A stretch of 64,000 nt of DNA from Actinokineospora terrae (GCF_900111175.1 NZ_FOGI01000001.1:248001-312000), one strand, 5' to 3'; positions 18,520 through 27,814 are shown, counted from the first letter of the stretch. Numbers and translations: made by a program. Notes: generated by a model not told the origin, from the letters alone.

Positions 18520-19542
18520 CCCGTCCGCGGGCGCGCTGGGCAGCTGCACCGACCCGGGGTGCCCCGGCACCGGGTGCGCCCCGACGGGGTGCGCGGTACC
18601 GGAGTGGTGCGGCAGCATCGCCGCGGTCTCCCGCCCCGCCTGGCACAGGCCGCGCACCGCCCGGTGCACAGCGGAACCATCCGCGGTGTCGGTCGTCGAG
18701 CGCCACGCGACCACGAGTTCGGACTCCGCGCCCTCGATAGGGATGAACCGCAGGTCCCGGTGCACCGAGTCCCACTCGGCCAACCGCGGGCACAGCGCGA
18801 GACCGACCCCGGCGGCGACCGCGGCCAGGGTGTCCACCGCGTAGTCGGCGGTGTGCTCGACGAACCGCATCCCGGCCACCGGGAAGGCGTCCTCGACCCC
18901 GATGCGGATCAGCCGCTCCGCGCCGACCTCGGCCACCACCACCGACGAGCGGCCCGCCAGCGCGTGGTCCCACGGCACGACCAGGCAGGTGGGCACCACG
19001 GCCGCGGTGGCCTCCTCGACGTCACCGTGGGACTTGGGCAAGTACGGCCGCCACAGCAGCGCGGTGTCGACCTGGCCGTGCCGCAACTGGTTGAGCTGGT
19101 TGCCGAAGTTCGTGTACGTCGGCACCAGCTGCACCGGTTCCGGCGCCAACACCCGCGCCGCCCTGGCGATCACCTGCCCGGTGCCCCAGCCGACGTGGCC
19201 GATGCGCACCTGCGGCCTGCCCGCCCCCGCGCGCCTGCGCACGTCGGCCAACCCGGTGTCCAGCACCGAGATCGCGGAGGTGGCGACCGCGAGCAGGTCC
19301 CTGCCCGCCTCGGTGAGCCGCACCTGCCTGGTGCTGCGGTGGAACAGCCGCAGCCCGATCTCCCGCTCGAACGCCGCGATCTGCTGGCTCAGCGCGGGCT
19401 GGCTCAGGTGCAGGTACCGCGCGGCGCGGCCGAAGTGCAACTCGTCGGCCAGCACCAGGAAGGACCGCACCTTCTCGGTACCGGGGAACCGGTCGCTCAC
19501 CACCACCGCACCGCCTCGGCGTTCGCTCACCGCAATGGGCAT
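18379..19542 (-). CDS. LysR family regulator with long C-terminal extension
   Basis: 387 residues. The N-terminal winged helix is canonical (VRSFLVLADELHFGRAARYLHLSQPALSQQIAAFER near 24-60), with a substrate-binding domain to about residue 300. Then about 85 Pro/His/Arg-rich residues follow, which is not normal for LysR. This tail is read antisense to the end of the EamA gene. Either the stop was lost and the tail is neutral, or the overlap is functional. The start at ATG 19542 could be somewhat downstream. Confidence 0.82.
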   Translation of the reverse strand: MPIAVSERRGGAVVVSDRFPGTEKVRSFLVLADELHFGRAARYLHLSQPALSQQIAAFEREIGLRLFHRSTRQVRLTEAGRDLLAVATSAISVLDTGLADVRRRAGAGRPQVRIGHVGWGTGQVIARAARVLAPEPVQLVPTYTNFGNQLNQLRHGQVDTALLWRPYLPKSHGDVEEATAAVVPTCLVVPWDHALAGRSSVVVAEVGAERLIRIGVEDAFPVAGMRFVEHTADYAVDTLAAVAAGVGLALCPRLAEWDSVHRDLRFIPIEGAESELVVAWRSTTDTADGSAVHRAVRGLCQAGRETAAMLPHHSGTAHPVGAHPVPGHPGSVQLPSAPADGSAGLLDARRGEHARGPRQHDRAHPAPLRRGEVLPEQHQARERAHRR

Positions 19543-19837
19543 GCCACACCCGAAGTCGGCGTGTTCGCGCTGATCAGTCCACCCTGTCTGGGTGTCACCA
19601 CCGAAAAGGGCGGGTCGAGGCTTAAAATATCGACGCGGAACTCCACGCGGCTACCGCCGATCGGGTGACCACATCCGTTGATCGCCGGATTGTTTCGCAC
19701 TGGGCAGTCTAACCCGCACGAGGCGTGACCTGGCATTTTGCCGGCTACCGCCGGGTGTATTCGGACCTTTTTCCGGCGGTGTTCCCAGTTATCCGAAGAA
19801 ATAGTGCTTTAGGTCACCCGAGAATGTGCGGGGGCGC

Positions 19838-20593
19838 TCAGGCGGCCGCGGCGGTGACCGCCTGGTGCACCCCGCGCCAGTAGTCGGCGGTGAGGGTGAC
19901 GAAGGTGTCGTAGGCGCGCAGCACTACCGCGAAGTCGGCCTCGGTGCGCGACACCGCCGCCGCGGAGACCACCGCCTCGCGCTTGTGCTCCTTCTCCGCC
20001 TCGCCGATGTGGACGTAGAAGTACTCGCACGCCTCGTGGAAGTCGTCCTCGCGCGGCCACAGGGGCTTGTAGTTGCGCACGCCCTCGTAGAGCCGGGTCA
20101 GCATCGCGAACGCCAGGTGCTCCTGTGCGAGCAGGGCGCCCTGCACCACCCGCTGGTCGGTGGCGGAGAACAGTTCCCGCTGCCCGGCGCTGAACGCCGT
20201 CGTGCTCGGCAGCGGCTCCTCCAGGGTCAGCTCCCCGGTGCTGACCTCGCGGCCCGCCAGCCGGGAGAGCAGGTCGGCGAGGAAGTTCTCCAGCAGCACC
20301 AGGTGCGCCTTCTCCGCGTTGCCGTTGCCGTACTCGGAGTACAGGTTCTTCACGCATTCCACCCGTGCGGCGAGATCGGTGGTGTTGAGCACCGACAGCG
20401 CGACCATCACCGCGGTGAACCTCGTGCGCGCCAGGTATTCCCTGGCGAACACGGCTACCGCCGAGTAGGGCAGCGGGCCGCCCATCCACAGCCGGTAGAA
20501 GTCGTTGTCGATGGCCGCCGAGGTGTCGATGTCGGCGACGGTGGCGGCGATGCGCGCGGCGCGGTCGGCCGTGGGTTGGTGGACCAGCGTCAT
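19838..20593 (-). CDS. Heme-oxygenase-like (PqqC/TenA fold) putative di-iron oxidase
   Basis: 251 residues, all-helical. The first metal motif resembles iron-containing redox enzymes of the HDO group: RVECVKNLYSEYGNGNAEKAH with Glu79, Glu87 and His97. The second half has EH at 158-159 and EACEYFYVHIGEAEKEH with His195 and His203. HDO enzymes cleave or oxidise small amino- or fatty-acid substrates. No clear ribosome site precedes ATG 20593, so the start is less certain. No biosynthetic partner lies next to it. Confidence 0.75.
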   Translation of the reverse strand: MTLVHQPTADRAARIAATVADIDTSAAIDNDFYRLWMGGPLPYSAVAVFAREYLARTRFTAVMVALSVLNTTDLAARVECVKNLYSEYGNGNAEKAHLVLLENFLADLLSRLAGREVSTGELTLEEPLPSTTAFSAGQRELFSATDQRVVQGALLAQEHLAFAMLTRLYEGVRNYKPLWPREDDFHEACEYFYVHIGEAEKEHKREAVVSAAAVSRTEADFAVVLRAYDTFVTLTADYWRGVHQAVTAAAA

Positions 20594-20741
20594 CGGAGGA
20601 GGATCCCCTTCGCTCGTCGCGGCGCCCGAATGGCGCCCGTGCCCGGCGACCGTATCCACGGCCCGCTCCGGCAGTCCAGTCGCATTGCCTGATGACCATT
20701 ATTCCATTCCGCTATCGGCGCCGGTCAGCCCTTCACCGCCC

Positions 20742-21581
20742 TCACCCCTTCACCGAACCGGCGAGCCCGGAGACGAGCCTGCGCTGGACCAAAACGAAGA
20801 ATACGAGGACCGGGATCGTCATCAGCGTGGAACCGGCCATGATGGCGCCCCAGTCGTTGTCGTCGGGCTTGACGAACACCTGCAGCGCCAGCGGGAGCGT
20901 CTGGTTGTCGGCGGCGGAGATGATGAACGTCTTGGCGAACAGGAAGTCGTTCCAGGCGTGGATGAAAGACAGCACGCTGGTGGCCACCAGACCGGGCGCC
21001 ACCAGCGGGAACAGCACCCCCCAGAGGAACCGGAACCGGCCGGCGCCGTCGAGGGTCGCCGCCTCCTCCAACTCCACCGGCACCGCCGCGACGAAACCGC
21101 GCAGCATCCAGATCGCGAACGGCAGGCTGAACGCCAGGTGCACCAGCACGAGCGAACCCAGGTGGTTCAACCCGAACGCGGGAACCGATTGCCCCACCGA
21201 GCGCATGAGGAAGAACAACGGAACGGTCAGCGCTTCCACCGGCACCATTTGCACGACCAGCAGCATGACCAACATGGTCGTGCGGCCGCGGAAGCGCAGC
21301 CGGGTGAGCGCGGCGGCGGCGAGGAACGCCACCAGCATGCTCAACGCCACCACCGCGACCGCCACGACCACGCTGTTGAGGAAATAGCGGCCGAAGTCCT
21401 GCACGGTCAGCGCCCGCACGAAACTGTCCAGGGTGGGCCGCGTCGTCCACGGCCGCGGCTCGGTGGAGATCACCTCGCCGCGCGGTTTGACCGCGGTCAA
21501 CACCATCCAGAACAACGGGAACGCCACCACCCCGGCGGCGACGACGGCCACCGCCTCGGCCAGCGAGCGGCTCGCCTTCAC
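20742..21581 (-). CDS. Carbohydrate ABC transporter permease (MalG-like)
   Basis: 279 residues, six transmembrane segments, with the EAA loop as ELEEAATLDGAGRFRFLWGVLFPL near residue 177. Inner-membrane subunit of a CUT1 sugar importer. GTG 21581 overlaps the preceding permease stop by 4 bp. Last gene of the solute-binding protein/permease/permease operon. Confidence 0.93.
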   Translation of the reverse strand: MKASRSLAEAVAVVAAGVVAFPLFWMVLTAVKPRGEVISTEPRPWTTRPTLDSFVRALTVQDFGRYFLNSVVVAVAVVALSMLVAFLAAAALTRLRFRGRTTMLVMLLVVQMVPVEALTVPLFFLMRSVGQSVPAFGLNHLGSLVLVHLAFSLPFAIWMLRGFVAAVPVELEEAATLDGAGRFRFLWGVLFPLVAPGLVATSVLSFIHAWNDFLFAKTFIISAADNQTLPLALQVFVKPDDNDWGAIMAGSTLMTIPVLVFFVLVQRRLVSGLAGSVKG

Positions 21582-22465
21582 AGGACCTCCCCGGACCGGC
21601 GCAGCGCGCGCAGGTAGAACACCGTGATGGCAAGGAGGATCAGGGTCGTCACGACGCCGATCGCCGCGCCGAGCCCGTACTCCGACGCCGCGAACGCCTC
21701 CTGGTAGGCGTAGACGTTGAGCACCAGGTTGCGCCCGGCGATGCCGCCGCCCCCGGTCATCACGTACACCTGGGTGAACACCTTGAAGTCCCAGATGATC
21801 GACTGGATGGTCACCACGATCAGCAATGGCCGCAGCAGCGGCAGCATCACCGACCGCGCCGTGCGCCACCCGGACGCGCCGTCGAGGGCCGCCGCCTCCA
21901 GCACCTCGGTCGGGATGGCGCGGATCCCGGCGTAGAGGGTGATCATGACGAACGGGAACGAGCACCAGATGACCTCGGCGGCCACCAGCCCGAACGCCGT
22001 CCACTTGCCGTAGGTCCAGGAGAACCCGTCGAGCCCGAGCAGGCTGTTGACCAGACCGAAGTTCGCGTCGAACAGGAACAGCCAGATCGTCGACCCCGCC
22101 ACCGCGGGCGTGGCCCACGCGCCGAGCGCGGCCAGGAACAGGCAGGTCCGCGCCCACGGCCGGATCCTGGTGGACAGCACCGCGAGCACGGCGCCGACCA
22201 CCAGCGTCCCGGAGACGCACACCGCGGCGAACCCGACCGTCTGCCCGAGCACGGACCAGAACTTCGCGCTGCCCAGCAGTGTCGAGTAGTTGCCCAGCCC
22301 GAGGAACTCCAGCGGCGCGCCACCGCTGACCTGTTCCTGCCCGTAGTCGAAGAACGAGATCACCACGAGCTGGTACACCGGGTAGCCGAGCAGCGCGACG
22401 AGCACGAGCAGGGCGGGGCTGAGGTACGCCAGCGCCGCCCTGCCCTGCCCGCGGGCGGTGGTCAC
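21578..22465 (-). CDS. Carbohydrate ABC transporter permease (MalF-like)
   Basis: 295 residues, six transmembrane segments, EAA loop EVLEAAALDGASGWRTARSVMLPLL near residue 186. Partner of the MalG-like subunit. GTG 22465 overlaps the stop of the binding-protein gene (GTGA). No ATPase gene is present, which fits actinobacterial CUT1 systems that share a distant multitasking ATPase such as MsiK. Confidence 0.93.
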   Translation of the reverse strand: MTTARGQGRAALAYLSPALLVLVALLGYPVYQLVVISFFDYGQEQVSGGAPLEFLGLGNYSTLLGSAKFWSVLGQTVGFAAVCVSGTLVVGAVLAVLSTRIRPWARTCLFLAALGAWATPAVAGSTIWLFLFDANFGLVNSLLGLDGFSWTYGKWTAFGLVAAEVIWCSFPFVMITLYAGIRAIPTEVLEAAALDGASGWRTARSVMLPLLRPLLIVVTIQSIIWDFKVFTQVYVMTGGGGIAGRNLVLNVYAYQEAFAASEYGLGAAIGVVTTLILLAITVFYLRALRRSGEVL

Positions 22466-23742
22466 GACGAGAACGCCGCGTTCATCGCGTCGGCGGCGGT
22501 CCTGGTGGCGGTGTCGACGTCCTTGCCGCCGCTGACGATCTCCTGGAGCATGGTCGGCAGCACGGCCTGCGCGTCGATCTTGGCCCAGCTCGGGGTGACC
22601 GGCACGAACCGGGTTCCGGACTCGAGCGTGGTGGTGAACGGCTTGAGGAAGGGGTCGGCATCGGCGACCGCGCGCTGCACGTCGGCGAAGGTGGGCAGGT
22701 TGCCCATTGCGTCGTACATCTTGCGCTGGTACTGCTTGCCCGCCAACAGCCTGGTGAACTCCGTCGCCAGCGTCTTGCGCTTGGTGCCAGACAGCACGCC
22801 GAGCAGGTTGCCGCCGGAGAACGCGGGCGCGACCGAGCCGGGGTCCTTGCCCGGCAGCGGAACCACCCCGTACTTGCCCGCCGCCGCGCTCGCGTCGACC
22901 GACTTGCGGTTGAAGTCGCCGCCGATGGTCATCGCCGCCTTGCCTGCGCGGAAGTTCTCCACGCTGGCGTCACCACCGTTGCCCGCGCACTGGGCCGGCG
23001 GGCAGATGTCGTCGCGCAGCAGCTCGGTGTACTTCGCGATACCGGCCTTGGCCTGCGGCGAGTCGATCGCGGCGGCGAACTTGTCACCGTTGTTGGTCGC
23101 GATGTCACCGCCGTTGGCCCACACGAACGGCAGCGCGCCGTAGACGTACTTGCCGCCGACGGAGATGCCGAGCAGCTCGGGCCTCGCGGCCCGGATCCGG
23201 CGGGCGAGCGGGGCGATCTCGTCCAGAGTGGACGGTGGCTGGACGCCGAGCTCGGTGAACACGTCGGTCCGGTAGTACAGCGCGCGAACCCCGACGTACC
23301 AGGGGATCCCGTGCACCTTGCCGTTCACCTCGGCCGTGTCGAGCACCGCGGGCACCAGGTCCTTGCCCTCGTCCCAGGCCGCCACGTCGGCGGTGATGTC
23401 GGCGAACCCGCCCGCGGCGACGTAGCCCGCGAGGTCGGTGTTGCCGAACTCGGCCACGTCCGGCGCGCTGGCCGGGTCGCTGAACGCCGCCTTGAACCGC
23501 TCGGCCCGCGACTGCACCTGGATGTACTGCACGTCCACGCTGACGCCCGCGTGCCCGCCCTGGAACTCGGCGACCGCCTCCTGGATCACCTTCTCCTTGG
23601 CCGAGCGGTTGACCTCGTCGAACAGCCACACCCGCAGCTGCCCGGACTTCTCGTCGGTGTCCGAGGCGGCCGGGCCCGACTGCACCGGCGCGCACCCCGC
23701 GGCCACGACCAGCGCGGCCAGTCCGGCTAATACCTTGCGCAT
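22462..23742 (-). CDS. Sugar-binding lipoprotein of the ABC importer
   Basis: 426 residues with lipoprotein signal and lipobox VAAGC (Cys17). CUT1 extracellular solute-binding fold; typical stretches are FRAGKAAMTIGGDFNRK and a long C-terminal helical region. It would capture an oligosaccharide outside the membrane. ATG 23742 is preceded by GAGAG. First gene of the operon, with a LacI-type operator about 22-36 bp upstream of its start. Confidence 0.93.
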   Translation of the reverse strand: MRKVLAGLAALVVAAGCAPVQSGPAASDTDEKSGQLRVWLFDEVNRSAKEKVIQEAVAEFQGGHAGVSVDVQYIQVQSRAERFKAAFSDPASAPDVAEFGNTDLAGYVAAGGFADITADVAAWDEGKDLVPAVLDTAEVNGKVHGIPWYVGVRALYYRTDVFTELGVQPPSTLDEIAPLARRIRAARPELLGISVGGKYVYGALPFVWANGGDIATNNGDKFAAAIDSPQAKAGIAKYTELLRDDICPPAQCAGNGGDASVENFRAGKAAMTIGGDFNRKSVDASAAAGKYGVVPLPGKDPGSVAPAFSGGNLLGVLSGTKRKTLATEFTRLLAGKQYQRKMYDAMGNLPTFADVQRAVADADPFLKPFTTTLESGTRFVPVTPSWAKIDAQAVLPTMLQEIVSGGKDVDTATRTAADAMNAAFSS

Positions 23743-23764
23743 CTCTCGACCCCGTCCCCGGTTG

Positions 23765-23779
23765 TTGCGCTTGACGCAA
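23765..23779. promoter_or_regulatory. LacI-type operator TTGCG-N5-CGCAA
   Basis: The 15-bp site TTGCGCTTGACGCAA is a perfect 5+5 inverted repeat just upstream of the sugar importer operon. Its form suits a LacI-family sugar repressor, but none is encoded in the window. Confidence 0.6.
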
Positions 23780-24037
23780 TTTCCGTTTCATGGAGAGCAA
23801 CGTGTCGGCGATCGTAAGAGGGATGCCGGAGCATGGCAAGGTCTGGACCATTCGTGTGAATGCTCACCGGGCGCCCCGGCGTGGCACGATGGAGCGCGGT
23901 CCGCCCGGTGATCCCGGCGACCAGGCCCCCGCGCGGACCACCCACCGCGTCCAGGGCACCCACCCGCGCCGGGCGTCCGCCGTCCCCGGGATGGGTTGTC
24001 CCATCGGCGTTGTGGTCCGGACCCCGGAGGAAGCCGC

Positions 24038-24457
24038 ATGCTCGCGGTGAGCACCTACAGCCAGGAGTACATCGACACCTGCCGCGCCAGGGTCGCCGAC
24101 CACGTGTCGGCCTACCGCGCGATGACCGCCACCGGCGACGGGCCCGAGTTCACCGCCGCGGTGGCCGCGTTCGAGCCGGTGTTCTTCACCAACCTGGTGC
24201 ACGTCCTGGAGACCTCGTTCGTCCACCGGTTGCGCGGCAAGGAGAACAAGGACGGCAACCCGCTCAACGAGGTCCGGCTGATCAGCGCCTCTGTCCTCGC
24301 CGATGACGGGGTGCTGCGCGTCGACAAGGGCATCAAGTGGGACCCGTTGTCGACCGTGCTGGGGTACGCGCCGGGGGACCGGATCGAGGTGCGGGAAGCG
24401 GGGTTCCTCGCATTGGCCGAAGCCTTCTTCACCGACCTGACGGCCAAGTACGCATAG
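24038..24457 (+). CDS. Hypothetical protein, 139 residues
   Basis: Not recognised. A soluble alpha/beta protein without signal peptide or cysteine-rich motif apart from Cys13. The segment KENKDGNPLNEVRLISASVLADDGVL is followed by KGIKWDPLSTVLGYAPGDRIEVREAGFLAL. ATG 24038 follows GGAGGAAG. It stands alone, divergent from the sugar importer. Confidence 0.75.
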   Translation: MLAVSTYSQEYIDTCRARVADHVSAYRAMTATGDGPEFTAAVAAFEPVFFTNLVHVLETSFVHRLRGKENKDGNPLNEVRLISASVLADDGVLRVDKGIKWDPLSTVLGYAPGDRIEVREAGFLALAEAFFTDLTAKYA

Positions 24458-24478
24458 CGGCCAGGGCGTCCGCTTGAC

Positions 24479-25435
24479 CTACCGGCCGCGCCGTTCGTTG
24501 AGGCAGGCGACGCACAGCGGTTGGCCGGGTAGCCGCTCGTACCGCTTGCAGCGGCAGAGTTCGGGGTTGGCCCGGTAGGTCGACCGGGTGTCGGTGCCGA
24601 CCATGCGCCGCGGGTCGGGGTGCAGCGCCTCCATGACCTGCTGGGTGCGCTGGTCCGCCTCGCGCTTGGCGTGCACGGTGCGCCGGTACTTCCAGCGCTC
24701 GTCGTGCACCTGCCGGGTGCCCCGCCAGCGCTGCACCGTGTCCCCGGAGGCCGACGACTCGCGCCTGGCCCGCTCCCGGCGCTGGGTGACGGTCCGCTCC
24801 CAGGTGGCCCCCGCGATCGGCGGCGAGTCCCGCCTGCTCTCCCACGCCGAGAGCCGCGACCGGATCTGCTCGATGTTCTCCGCCGTCGCCGGGTACTTGG
24901 TGCCCTTGGGCCGGTTCTCCACCGCCCACACGATCGCCGCCGGGCACCACCCCGCCGCGAACCACGGCGCCAGCACCACGACCAGCGACTTCAGCGCGCC
25001 GAAGGTGGACCACCCGCAGGTGAACCGCATCCACCGCGCGGCCCGGAACACCTGCACCGGATCGGTGGGGATGGTCTTGTTCCCCCAGTCGTCGCGGACG
25101 GTGTGCTCGCTGTCGCGGCGGAACTGCGCGGCCAGGGCGATCCCCAGCTCGTGGCCGATGACCGGGGGAGAGGACCACGCCGACCACCGCCGCGCGGTGT
25201 CCTGAGCCGAGGTGGGGGGTTGCCCGTAGCGGGTGTTGTCCGGCCGGAACACGACAGCCCTGGCGACGGCCTGGTTGCACCAACCACGCCGGTACAGGTC
25301 CTCAAGCCGTTCGTTCAACGCGGCCGCGGTGAACTGCACGGCCCAGCTCTGCCCCGCCCGCAGCGCCTCGGTCGCCAGCCGGACCTCCTGGTCGCCCACC
25401 GGAACCGCCACGTCCGGCCACCGCACCTCGGTCAC
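24479..25435 (-). CDS. Hypothetical protein with C-terminal Cys4 motif
   Basis: 318 residues, basic, family not recognised. The middle has a Trp/Cys-rich stretch (RWMRFTCGWSTFGALKSLVVVLAPWFAAGWCP) and a Glu/Arg-rich helical region. The last 30 residues carry C-x-C-x13-C-x2-C (CRCKRYERL to CVACLNERRG), a likely zinc-binding site. I favour GTG 25435 because GTGGAGG lies 5 bases before it; GTG 25447 is in frame too. Nucleic-acid binding is possible but not shown. Confidence 0.7.
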   Translation of the reverse strand: MTEVRWPDVAVPVGDQEVRLATEALRAGQSWAVQFTAAALNERLEDLYRRGWCNQAVARAVVFRPDNTRYGQPPTSAQDTARRWSAWSSPPVIGHELGIALAAQFRRDSEHTVRDDWGNKTIPTDPVQVFRAARWMRFTCGWSTFGALKSLVVVLAPWFAAGWCPAAIVWAVENRPKGTKYPATAENIEQIRSRLSAWESRRDSPPIAGATWERTVTQRRERARRESSASGDTVQRWRGTRQVHDERWKYRRTVHAKREADQRTQQVMEALHPDPRRMVGTDTRSTYRANPELCRCKRYERLPGQPLCVACLNERRGR

Positions 25436-25537
25436 CGGCACCTCCACCCGCTCGCCTTGAGCCGCAGAGACTACTCCGCGCCCCGGCCGGGGCCGCGCGG
25501 TCCGCGTCGGCGTGTCGGGTGCGTGCCCCGGTCGTGG

Positions 25538-26338
25538 TCAGTTGTCGGCGCGGTCGCCGAGCAGGGTGCGGAGCTGCTGCTCGGCCCAGAGGTCTTCCTC
25601 GATCTCCTTCTCGGTGGAGCCGATGCCGACCGCGAGCAGGGACAGCGCCGTGAGGACGCCGAGGACCATGGCCAGCGGGCCGAAGAAGGCGTACGCGTCG
25701 AGGCCCGTGACGGTGCCGGTGCGGCCGGTCGGGGTGGTGACCTCCATGGCGGCCATGCCGGTGTAGTGCATGCCGTTGACGGCCACTCCCATGATCAGCG
25801 CCGCCGCCGCGGTCGCCGCGATGCCCCGCACGTTGAGCGTCGCCCACAGCGCCGCCGTCGCCGCGACGACCGCGATCACGATGGACAGCACGAGCAACGC
25901 GACGGTGTAGGTGACCGACGCGCTCATCCGCATGGCCGAGATGCCCACGTAGTGCATGGACGCGACACCGATGCCGGTGATGGTTCCCGCCCCGACAAGC
26001 CGTGCCCACCCGGCGTGCCCGTTGACCACCGCGCTGAGCCCGATCGCCACGATGCCCACAGCCAGCACCAGGCTGATCACGGTGCGGAACAGGTCGTAGC
26101 GGATCTCGGTCCCGTCCACCGCGAAGCCCATCATGGCGACGAAGTGCATGACCCAGATCCCGGTGCCGCCGATCGACACCGCCCCCAGCGCCAACCACGC
26201 CCGCCGCGACCACCCGCTGTGCGCCCTGGCCCGCTGCATGCTCATCAGCCCGAGCGCACAGCCCAGGCACGAGATGAGGTACGACAACGCCGGGGTCACC
26301 GCGCCCGCCGAGAAGTGGTGCACGTGGTCCATGGTCAT
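25538..26338 (-). CDS. MHYT-domain membrane sensor protein
   Basis: 266 residues with seven or eight transmembrane segments. Three family repeats are seen: GIWVMHFVAMM, GVASMHYVGIS and GMHYTGMAAM, whose His/Met residues are proposed to bind copper or sense a gas. The cytoplasmic tail is short and acidic (EKEIEEDLWAEQQLRTLLG) with no GGDEF/EAL output. I chose ATG 26338 (MTMDHVHHF); the in-frame TTG 26395 adds a non-conserved leader. Confidence 0.9.
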   Translation of the reverse strand: MTMDHVHHFSAGAVTPALSYLISCLGCALGLMSMQRARAHSGWSRRAWLALGAVSIGGTGIWVMHFVAMMGFAVDGTEIRYDLFRTVISLVLAVGIVAIGLSAVVNGHAGWARLVGAGTITGIGVASMHYVGISAMRMSASVTYTVALLVLSIVIAVVAATAALWATLNVRGIAATAAAALIMGVAVNGMHYTGMAAMEVTTPTGRTGTVTGLDAYAFFGPLAMVLGVLTALSLLAVGIGSTEKEIEEDLWAEQQLRTLLGDRADN

Positions 26339-26670
26339 CCGTTCGACGGTCGAGGAGTCCCGGCGAGCAGACCACGCCCACCCCCACCACTCCAATTCCC
26401 CGACGTGAGAGATGACTCATGCTCACTGTCTCTTGTGGACCCCTCGGACCAGGGGGTATATCCACAGAATCCCGCACCCCGGCACTCGGCCGACCACGGA
26501 CCGTCACCCGATCTGCTCGTGGCCGTCGCGGGCCGCCTGTCCACTGTGGACGCGATTCGGACAGGCGGGCGACTTGTCGATCTACCTCCGCACGACTTGC
26601 CCCCGCGCCACCACCCCGACCGCGCCTCCAGGCCCCTGACCAGGCGTTTCCTGTCGCTACCCGCCGAGAT

Positions 26671-26820
26671 ATTCACCCGTTCCAGCGACAGAAGTTATCC
26701 ACATGTGGATCTCCAACGCCCCATTCCAAGATCGACTGTCGGTGCCCCCCGATAGACTGGCACCGGGACGCCCCCCGGAGTGGGTGGGGGCTGGGGAAGG
26801 ACTGGCGTGCGCGCGAGGCG
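26671..26820 (+). repeat. Repeat family B, copy 1
   Basis: About 150 bp shared with 46,196-46,351. It begins ATTCACCCG, contains GACAGAAGTTATCCACATG and TGGAT (a DnaA-box-like TTATCCACA within a palindrome), then a GATAGACTGG block, a conserved GGGACGCCCCCCGG and ends GCGCGAGGCGG. It occupies most of the gene-free stretch 26,339-26,983. Further TCCACA/TGTGGA words lie at about 26,460-26,560. Confidence 0.85.
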
Positions 26821-26975
26821 GGGCGCGGTGCGGTGGGGCGGAGCTAGGCGGGGCGCGGCGGGGCGCGGTAGAGCGGGGCGCGGCGTGGTGGAGCGCAATG
26901 CGGTGGGGCAGGGCTAGGCGGTGCCGGGCGCGGTGGGGTGGGGCGGCGGGGTGGGGCGGATTACGAGGCGACGGG
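26821..26975 (+). repeat. G-rich low-complexity stretch
   Basis: Irregular tandem GGGGCG/CGGTG units on the plus strand directly after repeat B copy 1, ending at the stop of the next minus-strand gene. It holds no gene. The stretch could form G-quadruplexes. Confidence 0.7.
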
Positions 26976-26983
26976 TGGGGCGG

Positions 26984-27601
26984 TCAGCGGCACGGGGGGC
27001 GGTAGCCGTCGACGGTGAGGCCGTGGAAGGTGAGGGTGTTGGCGGTCTTGCCGACGAAGACGAGGCCGCGGGCTTCCTTTGTGGCGGTGCTGAACGGGTG
27101 GGTGGGTTTGCCCAGTTCGGGGAGCCATGTCCAATTGTCGGGGGACAGGCTGAAGAACTTGCGCACCACTGTGCCGCCGGTCGACGGAATGAGGGTGAGC
27201 CATTTGTCGCCGCCGCTCCACGCCGAGGCCGGGCGGAGTTGGACGTGCAGGTCGGCGGTGGCGCTGTAGGTCAGCCAGAAGCCCTTGGAGCGCGACAGGT
27301 CCGCCTGGGCCTCGAACTGGTTGGCCAGCCACAGGACCACGACGTGCCACTCGGCGTTGAGGAAGGTGACCTTCGCGGTGTACTGGCGGCCGTCGCGCAC
27401 GAGCAGGTTGCCGGTGGCGGGCACCGTCGTCCCCTCGCCGGAGGCGAGCCACTGCTGGTACCGGTCGATCGACGGGGTCGCGCACTCGCACCCGTGCCGC
27501 GCCGACAATCCGCTCTCGGCCACCGCGACCGTTCCCGAACCGAGCACTGACCCCGCCAGCACAAAGGCGGCGAATACCTTGCCGAAACCCGATGAGCGCA
27601 T
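26984..27601 (-). CDS. Secreted hypothetical protein, 205 residues
   Basis: A signal peptide (MRSSGFGKVFAAFVLAGSVLGSGTVAVAES) precedes a beta-rich domain with many Trp and Tyr residues (LNAEWHVVVLWLANQFE, SKGFWLTYSATADLHVQLRP, FSLSPDNWTWLPELG). Cys38 and Cys40 (CEC) and a Cys two residues from the end (PPCR) may form a disulfide. The pattern suggests a small beta-sandwich, perhaps carbohydrate binding, but no family is recognised. ATG 27601. Confidence 0.8.
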   Translation of the reverse strand: MRSSGFGKVFAAFVLAGSVLGSGTVAVAESGLSARHGCECATPSIDRYQQWLASGEGTTVPATGNLLVRDGRQYTAKVTFLNAEWHVVVLWLANQFEAQADLSRSKGFWLTYSATADLHVQLRPASAWSGGDKWLTLIPSTGGTVVRKFFSLSPDNWTWLPELGKPTHPFSTATKEARGLVFVGKTANTLTFHGLTVDGYRPPCR

Positions 27602-27814
27602 TCCCGGAAATTAGCACACAGCCCAACCCGGAGAATACGTCGACTCATCCACAATCTCGCTCACCACCATTTCCCGCCGCCCCGCGTTCCCTGTCACATC
27701 CCCCAGCCGACGTCCGGGCAAGCACCCACCGGGAGACCACCCCGAGATGACCTCGACCGCTCTGACAGCCCGGGGCAGGCGGTCACACCCGATCACTGGA
27801 GAGCAACCCCCACC

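Noticed and set aside
26671..26720. Replication origin because of TTATCCACA
   Set aside because: Only one perfect box, no dnaA/dnaN neighbours, and a second similar copy at 46.2 kb; treated as a dispersed repeat.
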